Source: Hyphomicrobiales bacterium (GTDB lineage Bacteria; Pseudomonadota; Alphaproteobacteria; Rhizobiales; Beijerinckiaceae). From it: DNA of 6,582 nucleotides. Each line of letters opens with the position of its first letter. The first letter of the stretch is position 1. The position numbers were made by a program, and so were the translations under genes. Shown here one piece after another: positions 1-5,701 of the stretch. The DNA lies in assembly GCA_027489835.1 (NCBI GenBank), contig JAIXZF010000067.1:1-6582 (forward strand), read 5' to 3'. The notes beneath the pieces were generated by a model. It saw nothing but the letters and a program-made list of their open reading frames with translations, ran no database searches and was not told the origin of the DNA.

Positions 1-939
1 GCACAACGCTTCGGCGGGCATTTCGGCGATCTCGAGCCGTTCGGCTGGGCGGTGACGCGTCAAGGCGCGCTGGAAGCGCTCGATCATTTCATGGCCGACT
101 GCCTGCCGAGCTTCGGCGACTACCAGGATGCGATGAAGCAGGGCGAGCCCTTCCTCTTCCATGCGATCATCTCGCCCTACCTCAACATCGGCCTCCTTCA
201 GGCCCGCGAGGTCTGCGAGCGGGCCGAGGCTGAGTGGTCGGCTGGACGCGCGCCCCTCAACGCCGTCGAGGGTTTCATTCGCCAGATCCTCGGCTGGCGG
301 GAGTATGTGCGCGGCATCTACTGGCTCAGGATGCCCGGCTACGCCAAGACCAATGCGCTGGACGCGCAGCGGCCGCTGCCATGGTTCTACTGGTCCGGCG
401 AGACGGAGATGAACTGCCTCGCCCAGGCAATCGGCGACATCCGCCGCAACGCCTATGGCCACCACATCCAGCGGCTGATGGTCACCGGCAACTTCGCGCT
501 GCTGGCAGGCGTGCGGCCGGCCGAGATCGAGGCGTGGTACCTCGCGGTCTATGCCGACGCCTATGAATGGGTCGAGCTGCCCAACGTGCACGGTATGGTG
601 ATGTTCGCCGATGGCGGGCTGCTGGCTTCCAAGCCCTATGCGGCTTCGGGCGCCTACATCGACCGCATGTCGGACTATTGCGGACGCTGCGTGTACGATC
701 CGAAGGTCAAGTCAGGGCCGAAAGCGTGCCCGTTCAACTACTTGTACTGGAATTTCCTCATGGAGAATCAGGCGCGGCTCGCCGGCAACCAGCGTCTCGC
801 CATGCCCTACCGCAACCTCGACCGTTTCGGGCCCGAACGCCGCGCGGCGATCGTGCGGGAGGCGCGGGCCTTCCTCGACGGCCCGTCGGATGATCGGCTG
901 CCGGCGCAGGCGCGCCTCGCACTTGACGATGCCGGCTGA
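1..939 (+). CDS. phrB: FeS-type (6-4) photolyase / bacterial cryptochrome, 5'-truncated
   Basis: This is the C-terminal 312 residues of a prokaryotic FeS-BCP photolyase (CryPro class). The frame is open to base 1, so the N-terminal antenna domain lies upstream of the window. Family members use FAD and light to repair UV (6-4) photoproducts and carry a [4Fe-4S] cluster. Four cysteines, at bases 415-417, 679-681, 688-690 and 727-729, have exactly the spacing (88, 3 and 13 residues) that I recall for Agrobacterium PhrB Cys350/438/441/454. With the same offset, the His-His pair at 460-465 falls on PhrB His365/366, the tryptophan at 391-393 on Trp342, and the Trp-Tyr pair at 535-540 on Trp390/Tyr391, the residues of the electron-transfer path. 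That agreement makes both FAD photoreduction and (6-4) repair likely. The tail runs slightly past PhrB length. It converges on the PilZ gene with a 5-bp gap. The family assignment is firm; the activity is inferred. Confidence 0.93.
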   Translation, partial: AQRFGGHFGDLEPFGWAVTRQGALEALDHFMADCLPSFGDYQDAMKQGEPFLFHAIISPYLNIGLLQAREVCERAEAEWSAGRAPLNAVEGFIRQILGWREYVRGIYWLRMPGYAKTNALDAQRPLPWFYWSGETEMNCLAQAIGDIRRNAYGHHIQRLMVTGNFALLAGVRPAEIEAWYLAVYADAYEWVELPNVHGMVMFADGGLLASKPYAASGAYIDRMSDYCGRCVYDPKVKSGPKACPFNYLYWNFLMENQARLAGNQRLAMPYRNLDRFGPERRAAIVREARAFLDGPSDDRLPAQARLALDDAG

Positions 940-944
940 GCCGG

Positions 945-1310
945 TCAGCTCATCGCCTGCTCGATGCGGCGGCGCAGGACCAGGTTCTCGCGCTTCAGTC
1001 GCTCCATCGCGTCAAGGTCGGCGCCGTCGCTCGTGGCGGCAGCCGCTTCCTCGAAATGCACCCCGGCCTGGGCGGCCTGCCGCCAGACGACACGGGCAGG
1101 ACGGCGCAGCGCACGCGCCGGAATGTCGAGATCGAACGCCTCGGGCAGCCATGCGCCGTTCGAGACCTCGAGCCGCGCGCCGGTTTCCGACAGGTTCCGC
1201 ACCGTGCACTGGAATGTGCTGAGCTTGTTGGGCTGGCGCGCCACAGCCGCCAGGAAAGTACGGCGGCGCAGGCTCCTGCGATGTTCCTCGTCGTTCGGCA
1301 TCGGTTCCAT
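945..1310 (-). CDS. PilZ-domain protein, probable c-di-GMP effector
   Basis: A 121-residue single-domain PilZ protein. PilZ domains bind the second messenger cyclic di-GMP and often act on motility, envelope or polysaccharide systems. Both binding motifs are visible: RRxxxR at residues 11-16 (RRSLRR), and NxSxxG at residues 39-44 (NLSETG), where Asn replaces the more usual Asp. Beta-barrel segments continue through ARVVWR and GVHFEE at about residues 72-88. The last 20 residues (from MERLKRENL, residue 102) are charged with a leucine heptad and probably form a helix or coiled coil. The ATG at 1310 is preferred over one three codons later, because a GGGAGG Shine-Dalgarno block lies at 1322-1327, 11 nt upstream of it. 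The 126 bp upstream (1311-1436) hold no gene and no promoter I can defend, so it may have its own promoter or read-through from the SnoaL pair. The target is unknown. Confidence 0.88.
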   Translation of the reverse strand: MEPMPNDEEHRRSLRRRTFLAAVARQPNKLSTFQCTVRNLSETGARLEVSNGAWLPEAFDLDIPARALRRPARVVWRQAAQAGVHFEEAAAATSDGADLDAMERLKRENLVLRRRIEQAMS

Positions 1311-1436
1311 GGCGACATCCGCCTCCCAGCGGAAGCACGATCCTACGCCCCAGGCGCTAGATGCCGAAGAATTTCCGACAATTTGAGTAAACGTCGCGCT
1401 ATGCAGTTGCGTGAGTTCGGCTTGCGGGGAGCCCCT

Positions 1437-1841
1437 TCACGAGGGGCCCGCTCCTGCGGCACGCGCCATCGGCGAGAGGTCAATGTAAATCCGGTAGTCG
1501 CGAACCAGATTGCCCTCGAAGGTCAGGACGTTGACGTAATCCGCCGAGAGGCTGCCGCCCTGCGCGAATTCATATGTCACCGTCGCTTCGTAGATCAGCT
1601 CATCGTCCATCTCGAACACGCGCCGAAGCTCATGCCTGACATGGCGAAAAGCCTTGAAGACCTCCGACACCATGGCGCGCACCGCTTCGCGGCCGGTCAC
1701 GGGCGGGTTGCCGCCAAGCTGAAACGTGACGTCTGCGGTCAGCCCGCGGACAAACGCGTCCGCATCGACGGCGGCGTCGGCCTTGAAGGTGCTGACAACG
1801 AGCGCGCTGAAGCGCGGTGTTTTTATGTCCTGCGGCGTCAT
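1437..1841 (-). CDS. SnoaL-like / NTF2-fold protein, small
   Basis: A 134-residue protein that reads as a single NTF2-like alpha+beta cone of the SnoaL type. The segments suggesting this are an N-terminal helix, then DADAFVRGLTADVTFQLGG (the usual 'fluid-phase pocket' strand after helix 2), GREAVRAMVSEVF, and a C-terminal sheet ending in VRDYRIYIDLSPM. It has no signal peptide and is predicted cytoplasmic. Members include polyketide cyclases, epoxide hydrolases, isomerases and many proteins of unknown function; no catalytic set here lets me choose. The ATG at 1841 follows an AAAGGA ribosome site (1849-1854, minus strand) with a 7-nt spacer. It lies 34 bp downstream of a second SnoaL-like gene, so the two are probably one transcript, divergent from the LysR regulator. 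Function unknown. Confidence 0.82.
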   Translation of the reverse strand: MTPQDIKTPRFSALVVSTFKADAAVDADAFVRGLTADVTFQLGGNPPVTGREAVRAMVSEVFKAFRHVRHELRRVFEMDDELIYEATVTYEFAQGGSLSADYVNVLTFEGNLVRDYRIYIDLSPMARAAGAGPS

Positions 1842-1875
1842 TGGCGTTTCCTTTCGTGATCTTTCGCCTTGTGCG

Positions 1876-2337
1876 TCAGCTTTTGCCCGTCAGCCTGTCG
1901 ATGATCGGCTGCACATTGGAGTCCGCCGCCAGCGTCCGGCGCTTGAAGCGCCAGGCGCCCTCATGGCGAACAAGCTGGTCGGTAAAGGTCGCCGTGCCGA
2001 TCGTCGTGTTGCTCGCCCGGTCGAACACCGTCAGGTACGAGAGCATCGTGGCCGTGTCGCCGGAGATGCCGATCTCGTGGTTCGTCACCACGTGTCGGCG
2101 GTTTCGCGCGAAGGTGGAGAGCATGAAGTCGTAGGCCCCGCGGATCTGCTCGAGGCCCGCCGCTTCGCCCCAGAAGCCCGCCAGAACGCCATCCGTCACG
2201 AAGGTGCCGACGAACTTCCCGGGATTCTCGGCGTCGAGCCCATTATCGAACCGCGCCCCCAGTTCCATGATCTCGAGGCGGTCGGCCGCCGCCAGCACCC
2301 GGCTCCGATCGGCGGCGGACATTTCAGAGACAGTCAT
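1876..2337 (-). CDS. SnoaL_4-like / NTF2-fold protein
   Basis: A 153-residue NTF2-fold protein of the SnoaL_4 type, related in fold to scytalone dehydratase and to beta subunits of ring-hydroxylating dioxygenases. Typical features are DRLEIMELGARFDNGLDAEN near the N-terminus, then FVTDGVLAGFWG, the RRHVVTNHEI segment in mid-protein and WRFKRRTL near the end. The Asp in ARFDNG and the His in RRHVVTNH lie where pocket residues sit in the family, but I cannot assign a reaction. Two in-frame ATG codons compete. The one at 2337 has an AGGA eight nt upstream, while the one at 2346 (three residues longer) has no ribosome site at a useful distance, so 2337 is preferred. It is the first gene of a probable two-gene operon and is divergent from the LysR gene, its most likely regulator. 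It differs clearly in sequence from the downstream SnoaL-like protein, so the pair is not a recent duplication. Confidence 0.83.
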   Translation of the reverse strand: MTVSEMSAADRSRVLAAADRLEIMELGARFDNGLDAENPGKFVGTFVTDGVLAGFWGEAAGLEQIRGAYDFMLSTFARNRRHVVTNHEIGISGDTATMLSYLTVFDRASNTTIGTATFTDQLVRHEGAWRFKRRTLAADSNVQPIIDRLTGKS

Positions 2338-2346
2338 CGTCTTCAT

Positions 2347-2454
2347 CCTGGTCAGGCGCGGCCAACCGGCGCAATGGACAGGATGACAGGTTTCGGGAAT
2401 GGCACTAGTTGGCTAGATTGGCACAGATTGTTTCACTGGCAGGACAATAAGGCC
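2347..2454. promoter_or_regulatory. Divergent intergenic region, LysR / SnoaL pair
   Basis: About 110 bp separate the divergent starts, the usual site for a LysR-type regulator to control itself and the opposite operon. The region is rich in short repeats: direct GACAGG at 2377-2382 and 2385-2390, direct TGGCAC at 2400-2405 and 2419-2424 (19 bp apart, nearly two helical turns), direct AGATTG at 2415-2420 and 2425-2430, and an inverted ATTGT (2427-2431) / ACAAT (2444-2448). The inverted pair surrounds a 12-bp gap, one longer than the classic T-N11-A LysR box. No convincing -35/-10 pair was found for either direction. A regulatory role is inferred from position only. Confidence 0.4.
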
Positions 2455-3351
2455 ATGAAGTTATCGACCGTCGACCTGCGCCTGTTCGCAGCCATTGCCG
2501 ACCATCGCGGCATTACTGCCGCAGCCCGTAGACTCGGGCTGACCAAGTCGCTGGTCAGTCGGGAGCTTGCAACGCTCGAGTCCCGGCTCGGCACACGTTT
2601 GGTTCAGCGAACGACGCGCCATGTCTCGCTCACCGATACGGGCGAACTGCTCGCCACCTATGCGCGCCGCGTGGTGGAGGAGATGGACAATGCCGAGGCG
2701 GCAATCGAGGCATCGCGCGAAACGCCTCGCGGTGCGCTGAAGATCACGGCTCCGTTCTCGATCATCCGCTTCCTGCTCGCGCCCCGGCTCGGCGCGTTCA
2801 ACGCACGTTACCCCGACATCCAGATCGCGCTCGACGCCACGACCCGCGTCGTCGACCTCGTCGAGGAGGGCATCGACGTGGCGATCAGGACCGGCCGGCT
2901 GAACGATTCCCGCCTCGTCACGCGCTGGCTCGGGGAGGTGCCACAAATCCTGGTCGCTTCGCCGCGCTACATAGCGGCGCGCGGCAAGCCCGAAACGGTG
3001 GCCGACCTCGCCGCGCACGCGATCATCAACCTGCAGCGCGAGCTGAAGCCGGAGACCTGGTCGCTCGAGGCGGAGAAGGGCCCGCCCGTCAAAGTGCATG
3101 TCAGCCCGCAATTCGCCCTGCACGATCCGGGAATCCTGATCGACCTCGCAACCCAGGGGCTCGGCATCGGGGTCGCGCCGCGCTTCTATGTGAGCGAGGC
3201 GATCACCCGCGGCGAACTGGTGCAGGTTCTGCCGGGCTACCGGCGGGCGCTGGTGCCCATCCAGGCCGTTTACCCGTCACGCCGAATGCTGGCGCCAAAG
3301 GTCCGCGTCTTCGTCGACTTCGCGGCCGAGGTGATCAGCGCCGCCACCTGA
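2455..3351 (+). CDS. LysR-type transcriptional regulator (CrgA-like group)
   Basis: A 298-residue LysR-family DNA-binding regulator of standard length. Residues 1-65 are the winged helix-turn-helix, with helix-turn-helix text GITAAARRLGLTKSLVSREL and the wing RLVQRTTRHVSLTDTG. A linker helix (residues 66-88) follows, and from PRGALKITAP (residue 91) onward comes the periplasmic-binding-like effector domain, with DVAIRTG at 141-147 and QGLGIGVAPR at about 254-263. The effector is unknown. The ATG at 2455 is chosen because LysR helix-turn-helix domains begin within a few residues of the start; in-frame ATGs at 2374 and 2383 would add an unrelated extension. The ribosome site is weak (AGGA at 2441-2444, 10 nt away). 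It is divergent from the SnoaL pair, its probable target, and converges on the racemase gene with a 34-bp gap. Confidence 0.93.
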   Translation: MKLSTVDLRLFAAIADHRGITAAARRLGLTKSLVSRELATLESRLGTRLVQRTTRHVSLTDTGELLATYARRVVEEMDNAEAAIEASRETPRGALKITAPFSIIRFLLAPRLGAFNARYPDIQIALDATTRVVDLVEEGIDVAIRTGRLNDSRLVTRWLGEVPQILVASPRYIAARGKPETVADLAAHAIINLQRELKPETWSLEAEKGPPVKVHVSPQFALHDPGILIDLATQGLGIGVAPRFYVSEAITRGELVQVLPGYRRALVPIQAVYPSRRMLAPKVRVFVDFAAEVISAAT

Positions 3352-3385
3352 GGGGCAAGGCGCGCGCGACGGCCGGAGCAGGCAG

Positions 3386-4039
3386 CTACCCCACCGCGAC
3401 CGCGCCGATCGCCATTGCGACGGCAGCCTGCGTCGGGTCGATCACCGGCAGGCCGAGCGCGTCTTCCAGCGGCCTGCGGTGCCGGGCCATGCCGGCGCAG
3501 CCCATGACGATTGCGCCGGCGCCATCCTCCTTCAGTAGCCCGCCGATCTCGATCATGCGGGCCAGCGTGCCTTCGCCCGAGGCCGTCTCGGCCACGCTCA
3601 TTTCCAGCGCTCGCTCGCCGACGAGGCGGTCGGTGAGGCCCATCTGGCGCATGTAGCGGATGTGCCGCGGGATGGAGCGGGTGCGGATCGCGATCACGCC
3701 GAAGCTGTCGGCCCGGCTGAGCGCCGTGAGGATGCCGCATTCGGCGATGCCCAAGACGGGCCGCCGCGTCGCCTCGCGGCAGACATGGAGGCCGGGGTCG
3801 GAATAGCAGGCGATCACGAAGGCCGCGCTGGCCGTGTCCGCCTCGACCAGGCGGCGCAGCGGCAGCGCGACCTGCTCGACATGCTCCTGGCTTTCGACGC
3901 CGAACGGGCCCTCGGCCAGCGTGGCGCAGACGATCTCCGGGCCGGCCGGATTGGCGAAACCGGCCAGCGCGTCCCGCAATCCTTGCGTGACGGCCTCGTT
4001 CGAGTTCGGGTTGACGACAAGGATGCGCTTGGGTGTCAT
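3386..4039 (-). CDS. Hydantoin racemase / Asp-Glu racemase family protein
   Basis: A 217-residue cytoplasmic protein of the aspartate/glutamate/hydantoin racemase superfamily, which work without a cofactor through two cysteines that pass a proton on opposite faces of the substrate. It opens with ILVVNPNSNEAVT, the hallmark start of hydantoin racemases. The two catalytic cysteines are present: Cys78 in IACYSDPG and Cys181 in VMGCAGMA. In the Sinorhizobium meliloti enzyme, as I recall, they are Cys76 and Cys181. The ATG at 4039 is chosen: it gives the family's normal N-terminus and has a CGGAA ribosome site 7 nt upstream, whereas a GTG at 4072 would add 11 atypical residues. It is divergent from a hydantoinase-family gene, which supports racemisation of 5-substituted hydantoins. 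Allantoin racemase or maleate isomerase-like roles are alternatives, but the genomic partner favours hydantoin. Confidence 0.86.
   Translation of the reverse strand: MTPKRILVVNPNSNEAVTQGLRDALAGFANPAGPEIVCATLAEGPFGVESQEHVEQVALPLRRLVEADTASAAFVIACYSDPGLHVCREATRRPVLGIAECGILTALSRADSFGVIAIRTRSIPRHIRYMRQMGLTDRLVGERALEMSVAETASGEGTLARMIEIGGLLKEDGAGAIVMGCAGMARHRRPLEDALGLPVIDPTQAAVAMAIGAVAVG
4011..4039 (+). promoter_or_regulatory. Candidate sigma-70-like promoter for the hydantoinase gene
   Basis: TTGACG at 4011-4016 (five of six to TTGACA) and TGTCAT at 4034-4039 (four of six to TATAAT) are separated by exactly 17 bp on the + strand. Both lie inside the 5' end of the racemase coding region, and the -10 element covers the racemase start codon. 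Transcription would begin near 4046 and give a leader of about 50 nt. This is pattern matching in GC-rich DNA and has no independent support. Confidence 0.35.
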
Positions 4040-4042
4040 CGA

Positions 4043-4090
4043 GACGTTCCGGTTACGGGACGAGTCATCCACGCCGACAACCGGAATGTC
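4043..4090. repeat. 12-bp inverted repeat between racemase and hydantoinase genes
   Basis: GACGTTCCGGTT (4043-4054) and AACCGGAATGTC (4079-4090) are inverted copies matching at 11 of 12 positions, separated by 24 bp. Each arm lies just before one of the two divergent start codons, so both genes carry AACCGGAAYGTC immediately upstream, including their GGA-type ribosome site. Inside the gap, GGACGAGTCATCC (4058-4070) is an imperfect palindrome with 10 of 13 positions matching its own complement. The arrangement suits a shared operator for both genes, or a leader hairpin that hides the ribosome site. Neither role is shown by the sequence alone. Confidence 0.6.
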
Positions 4091-4095
4091 CAGCC

Positions 4096-5529
4096 ATGCC
4101 CGCGCCGATCCACGACCTCGTCATCCGCAACGGCACGGTGGCGACCGCCAGCGACGTCTTCAGGGCCGATGTCGCGGTGCGCAAGGGCGTGATCTCGGCG
4201 ATCGGCATGGCGCTGCCGCCGGGGCGGGAGGAGATCGACGCGCGCGGCAAGCTGGTGCTGCCCGGCGGCATCGACAGCCACACGCACATCGAGCAGCTCT
4301 CGGCGGGCGGGATCATGAACGCCGACACGTTCGAAACCGCGACGGCCGCGGCCGCTTTCGGCGGCACCACGACGGTCATCTCCTTCGCGGCCCAGCACAA
4401 GGGCATGAGCCTGCGCAAGGTGGTCGACGACTATGCAGCGCTGGCGGAGCGCGGCGCGATGATCGACTACGCCTTCCACATGATCGTGTCGGACCCGACG
4501 GAAGCAACGCTGACGAAGGACCTGCCAGCGCTGATCGCCGAGGGGCATTCCTCGATCAAGCTGTTCATGACCTATGACAAGCTCAAGGTGGAGGACGAAA
4601 CGCTGCTGGACGTGCTCTCGGTGGCGCGGGAGAATCGGGCGCTGGTCTGCGTCCACGCCGAGAACCACGGCATGATCGCCTGGATGAGCCGAAAGTTGCT
4701 CGCGGCCGGCCAGACCGCGCCGAAATACCATGCCGTCAGCCACCCGCGCGGCTCGGAGACCGAGGCCTTCACACGGCTCATCACCGCCGCCGCCATGGTC
4801 GACCAGCCGATCATGATCTTCCACGTCTCGACGGCGGAAGGGGCGGCGATCGTCGGGGATGCGCGCCGGCAGGGCCTCAAGGTCTTCGCGGAGACCTGCC
4901 CGCAATATCTCTTCCTCACGGCCGCCGATCTCGACAGGCCGGGGCTGGAGGGCGCCAAGTGGATGTGCTCGCCCCCTCCTCGCGACCGCTCGGACCAAGA
5001 GGCGCTCTGGCAGGCGCTGGCGCTCGGCGACCTCCAGACCGTCTCGTCCGACCACGCGCCCTATCGCTACGACGCCTCCGGCAAGCTGTCGGGCGGGCCC
5101 GGCTCCACTTTCAAGCAGATCGCCAACGGGTTGCCGGGGCTGGAGACGCGCATGCCGCTGATGTTCGACGCGATGGTGTCCCGGCGGCGGCCGGAGTTTT
5201 CGGGGCGGGCGCTGCAGGCCTTCGTCAACATCACCGCGACGCAGCCGGCGCATATCTACAACCTCGCCGGCAAAGGCTCGATCGCCATCGGATACGACGC
5301 CGACATCGCCATCTGGGACCCGAAAGCGCGGGTGACGCTGACGGACGAGCTGATGGTCGGACGCTCGGGCTACACGCCCTTCGCCGGTCGGACCGTGCGG
5401 GGCTGGCCGGAGACGGTGCTCTCGCGCGGACGGGTCGTGGTCAGGGACCGGACCGTGTCTGGGCGCGCGGGCGGCGGCCGCCACATAGCTCGCGCCGGCG
5501 GCTGGGCGGCCGAGCCGGCCCGGCGTTGA
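4096..5529 (+). CDS. Dihydropyrimidinase / D-hydantoinase family amidohydrolase
   Basis: A 477-residue cytoplasmic TIM-barrel amidohydrolase of the cyclic-amidase group (hydA/dht-like), which hydrolyses the ring of dihydropyrimidines or 5-substituted hydantoins to N-carbamoyl amino acids. The binuclear metal set is complete: His62 and His64 in GGIDSHTH, the carbamylated Lys155 in SSIKLFMTY (with Tyr160 as the usual substrate-contact Tyr), His187 in VHAEN, His243 in FHVST and Asp319 in SSDHAPY. Length fits the family. The small beta-sandwich is built from the first about 55 residues and from the region after residue 400. After HTH the text is IEQLSAGG rather than the common L/F-x-M/L-P form, so substrate preference may differ from typical D-hydantoinases. 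The ATG at 4096 has a weak CCGGAA ribosome site 9 nt upstream. It is divergent from the hydantoin racemase; no carbamoylase gene is visible. The Arg/Gly/Ala-rich last 25 residues are probably disordered. Confidence 0.9.
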   Translation: MPAPIHDLVIRNGTVATASDVFRADVAVRKGVISAIGMALPPGREEIDARGKLVLPGGIDSHTHIEQLSAGGIMNADTFETATAAAAFGGTTTVISFAAQHKGMSLRKVVDDYAALAERGAMIDYAFHMIVSDPTEATLTKDLPALIAEGHSSIKLFMTYDKLKVEDETLLDVLSVARENRALVCVHAENHGMIAWMSRKLLAAGQTAPKYHAVSHPRGSETEAFTRLITAAAMVDQPIMIFHVSTAEGAAIVGDARRQGLKVFAETCPQYLFLTAADLDRPGLEGAKWMCSPPPRDRSDQEALWQALALGDLQTVSSDHAPYRYDASGKLSGGPGSTFKQIANGLPGLETRMPLMFDAMVSRRRPEFSGRALQAFVNITATQPAHIYNLAGKGSIAIGYDADIAIWDPKARVTLTDELMVGRSGYTPFAGRTVRGWPETVLSRGRVVVRDRTVSGRAGGGRHIARAGGWAAEPARR

Positions 5530-5644
5530 GGCGACGGCGCGGCCGAAGCGCGGCGAAACCATGCTCGCAAATTCGTGTTGCGCCACAGGGGCACGCATCT
5601 TGCTTTGAGGTGAAGGCCAATCTAGCAGAATTGGGCGGCGTATA

Positions 5645-5685
5645 GGTTAGGGGTCCCGCGCGCTCGGCGTGGGCCTAACCCGGTT
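5645..5685 (+). promoter_or_regulatory. Bulged hairpin ahead of the RND adaptor gene
   Basis: GGTTAGG (5645-5651) pairs perfectly with CCTAACC (5674-5680). Inside, CCCGCG (5655-5660) pairs with CGTGGG (5668-5673) with one G-U pair. This leaves a GGT bulge on the 5' side and a 7-nt loop. The 3' arm also starts a second small palindrome, AACCCGGTT (5677-5685), so two pairings compete. The structure ends about 10 nt before the AAAGG ribosome site. No T-run follows, so it is not a typical intrinsic terminator. It could be a dyad operator for a TetR-like regulator or a 5' leader structure; the sequence does not decide. The rest of the 5530-5701 gap shows no gene. Confidence 0.5.
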
Positions 5686-5689
5686 TGCA

Positions 5690-5694
5690 AAAGG
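5690..5694 (+). promoter_or_regulatory. Ribosome binding site of the RND adaptor gene
   Basis: AAAGG at 5690-5694 stands 7 nt before the ATG at 5702. It is the clearest plus-strand ribosome site in the window and fixes the start of the adaptor gene. Confidence 0.7.
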
Positions 5695-5701
5695 CACATC
5701 G

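Noticed and set aside
1431..1447. GCCCCT / AGGGGC hairpin over the stop codon of the first SnoaL-like gene, as a terminator
   Set aside because: The stem is only 6 bp and is followed on the minus strand by TCCCCGC with no T-run.
1056..1859. 267-codon plus-strand open frame opposite the PilZ and SnoaL-like genes
   Set aside because: The translation is Arg/Ala/His-rich and domain-free, while the opposite strand carries two recognisable families with ribosome sites.
1726..2454. In-frame open extension upstream of the LysR helix-turn-helix
   Set aside because: It would add over 240 residues without a recognisable domain and runs antisense across both SnoaL-like genes. LysR proteins start a few residues before the helix-turn-helix, at 2455.
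4040..4072. GTG-initiated N-terminal extension of the racemase
   Set aside because: It adds 11 polar residues before the family's normal N-terminus and would run through the inverted repeat; the ATG at 4039 has a ribosome site and fits the family.
4036..5598. 520-codon open frame on the minus strand, opposite the hydantoinase gene
   Set aside because: The product is His/Arg/Gly-rich with no domain, and it lies opposite a gene with a complete metal-binding set. Such long antisense frames are common in GC-rich DNA.
5530..5644. Small coding frames or a promoter between the hydantoinase stop and the hairpin
   Set aside because: The only start-stop pairs are very short (for example about 15 codons from 5560) and lack ribosome sites; no -35/-10 pair of acceptable quality was found.
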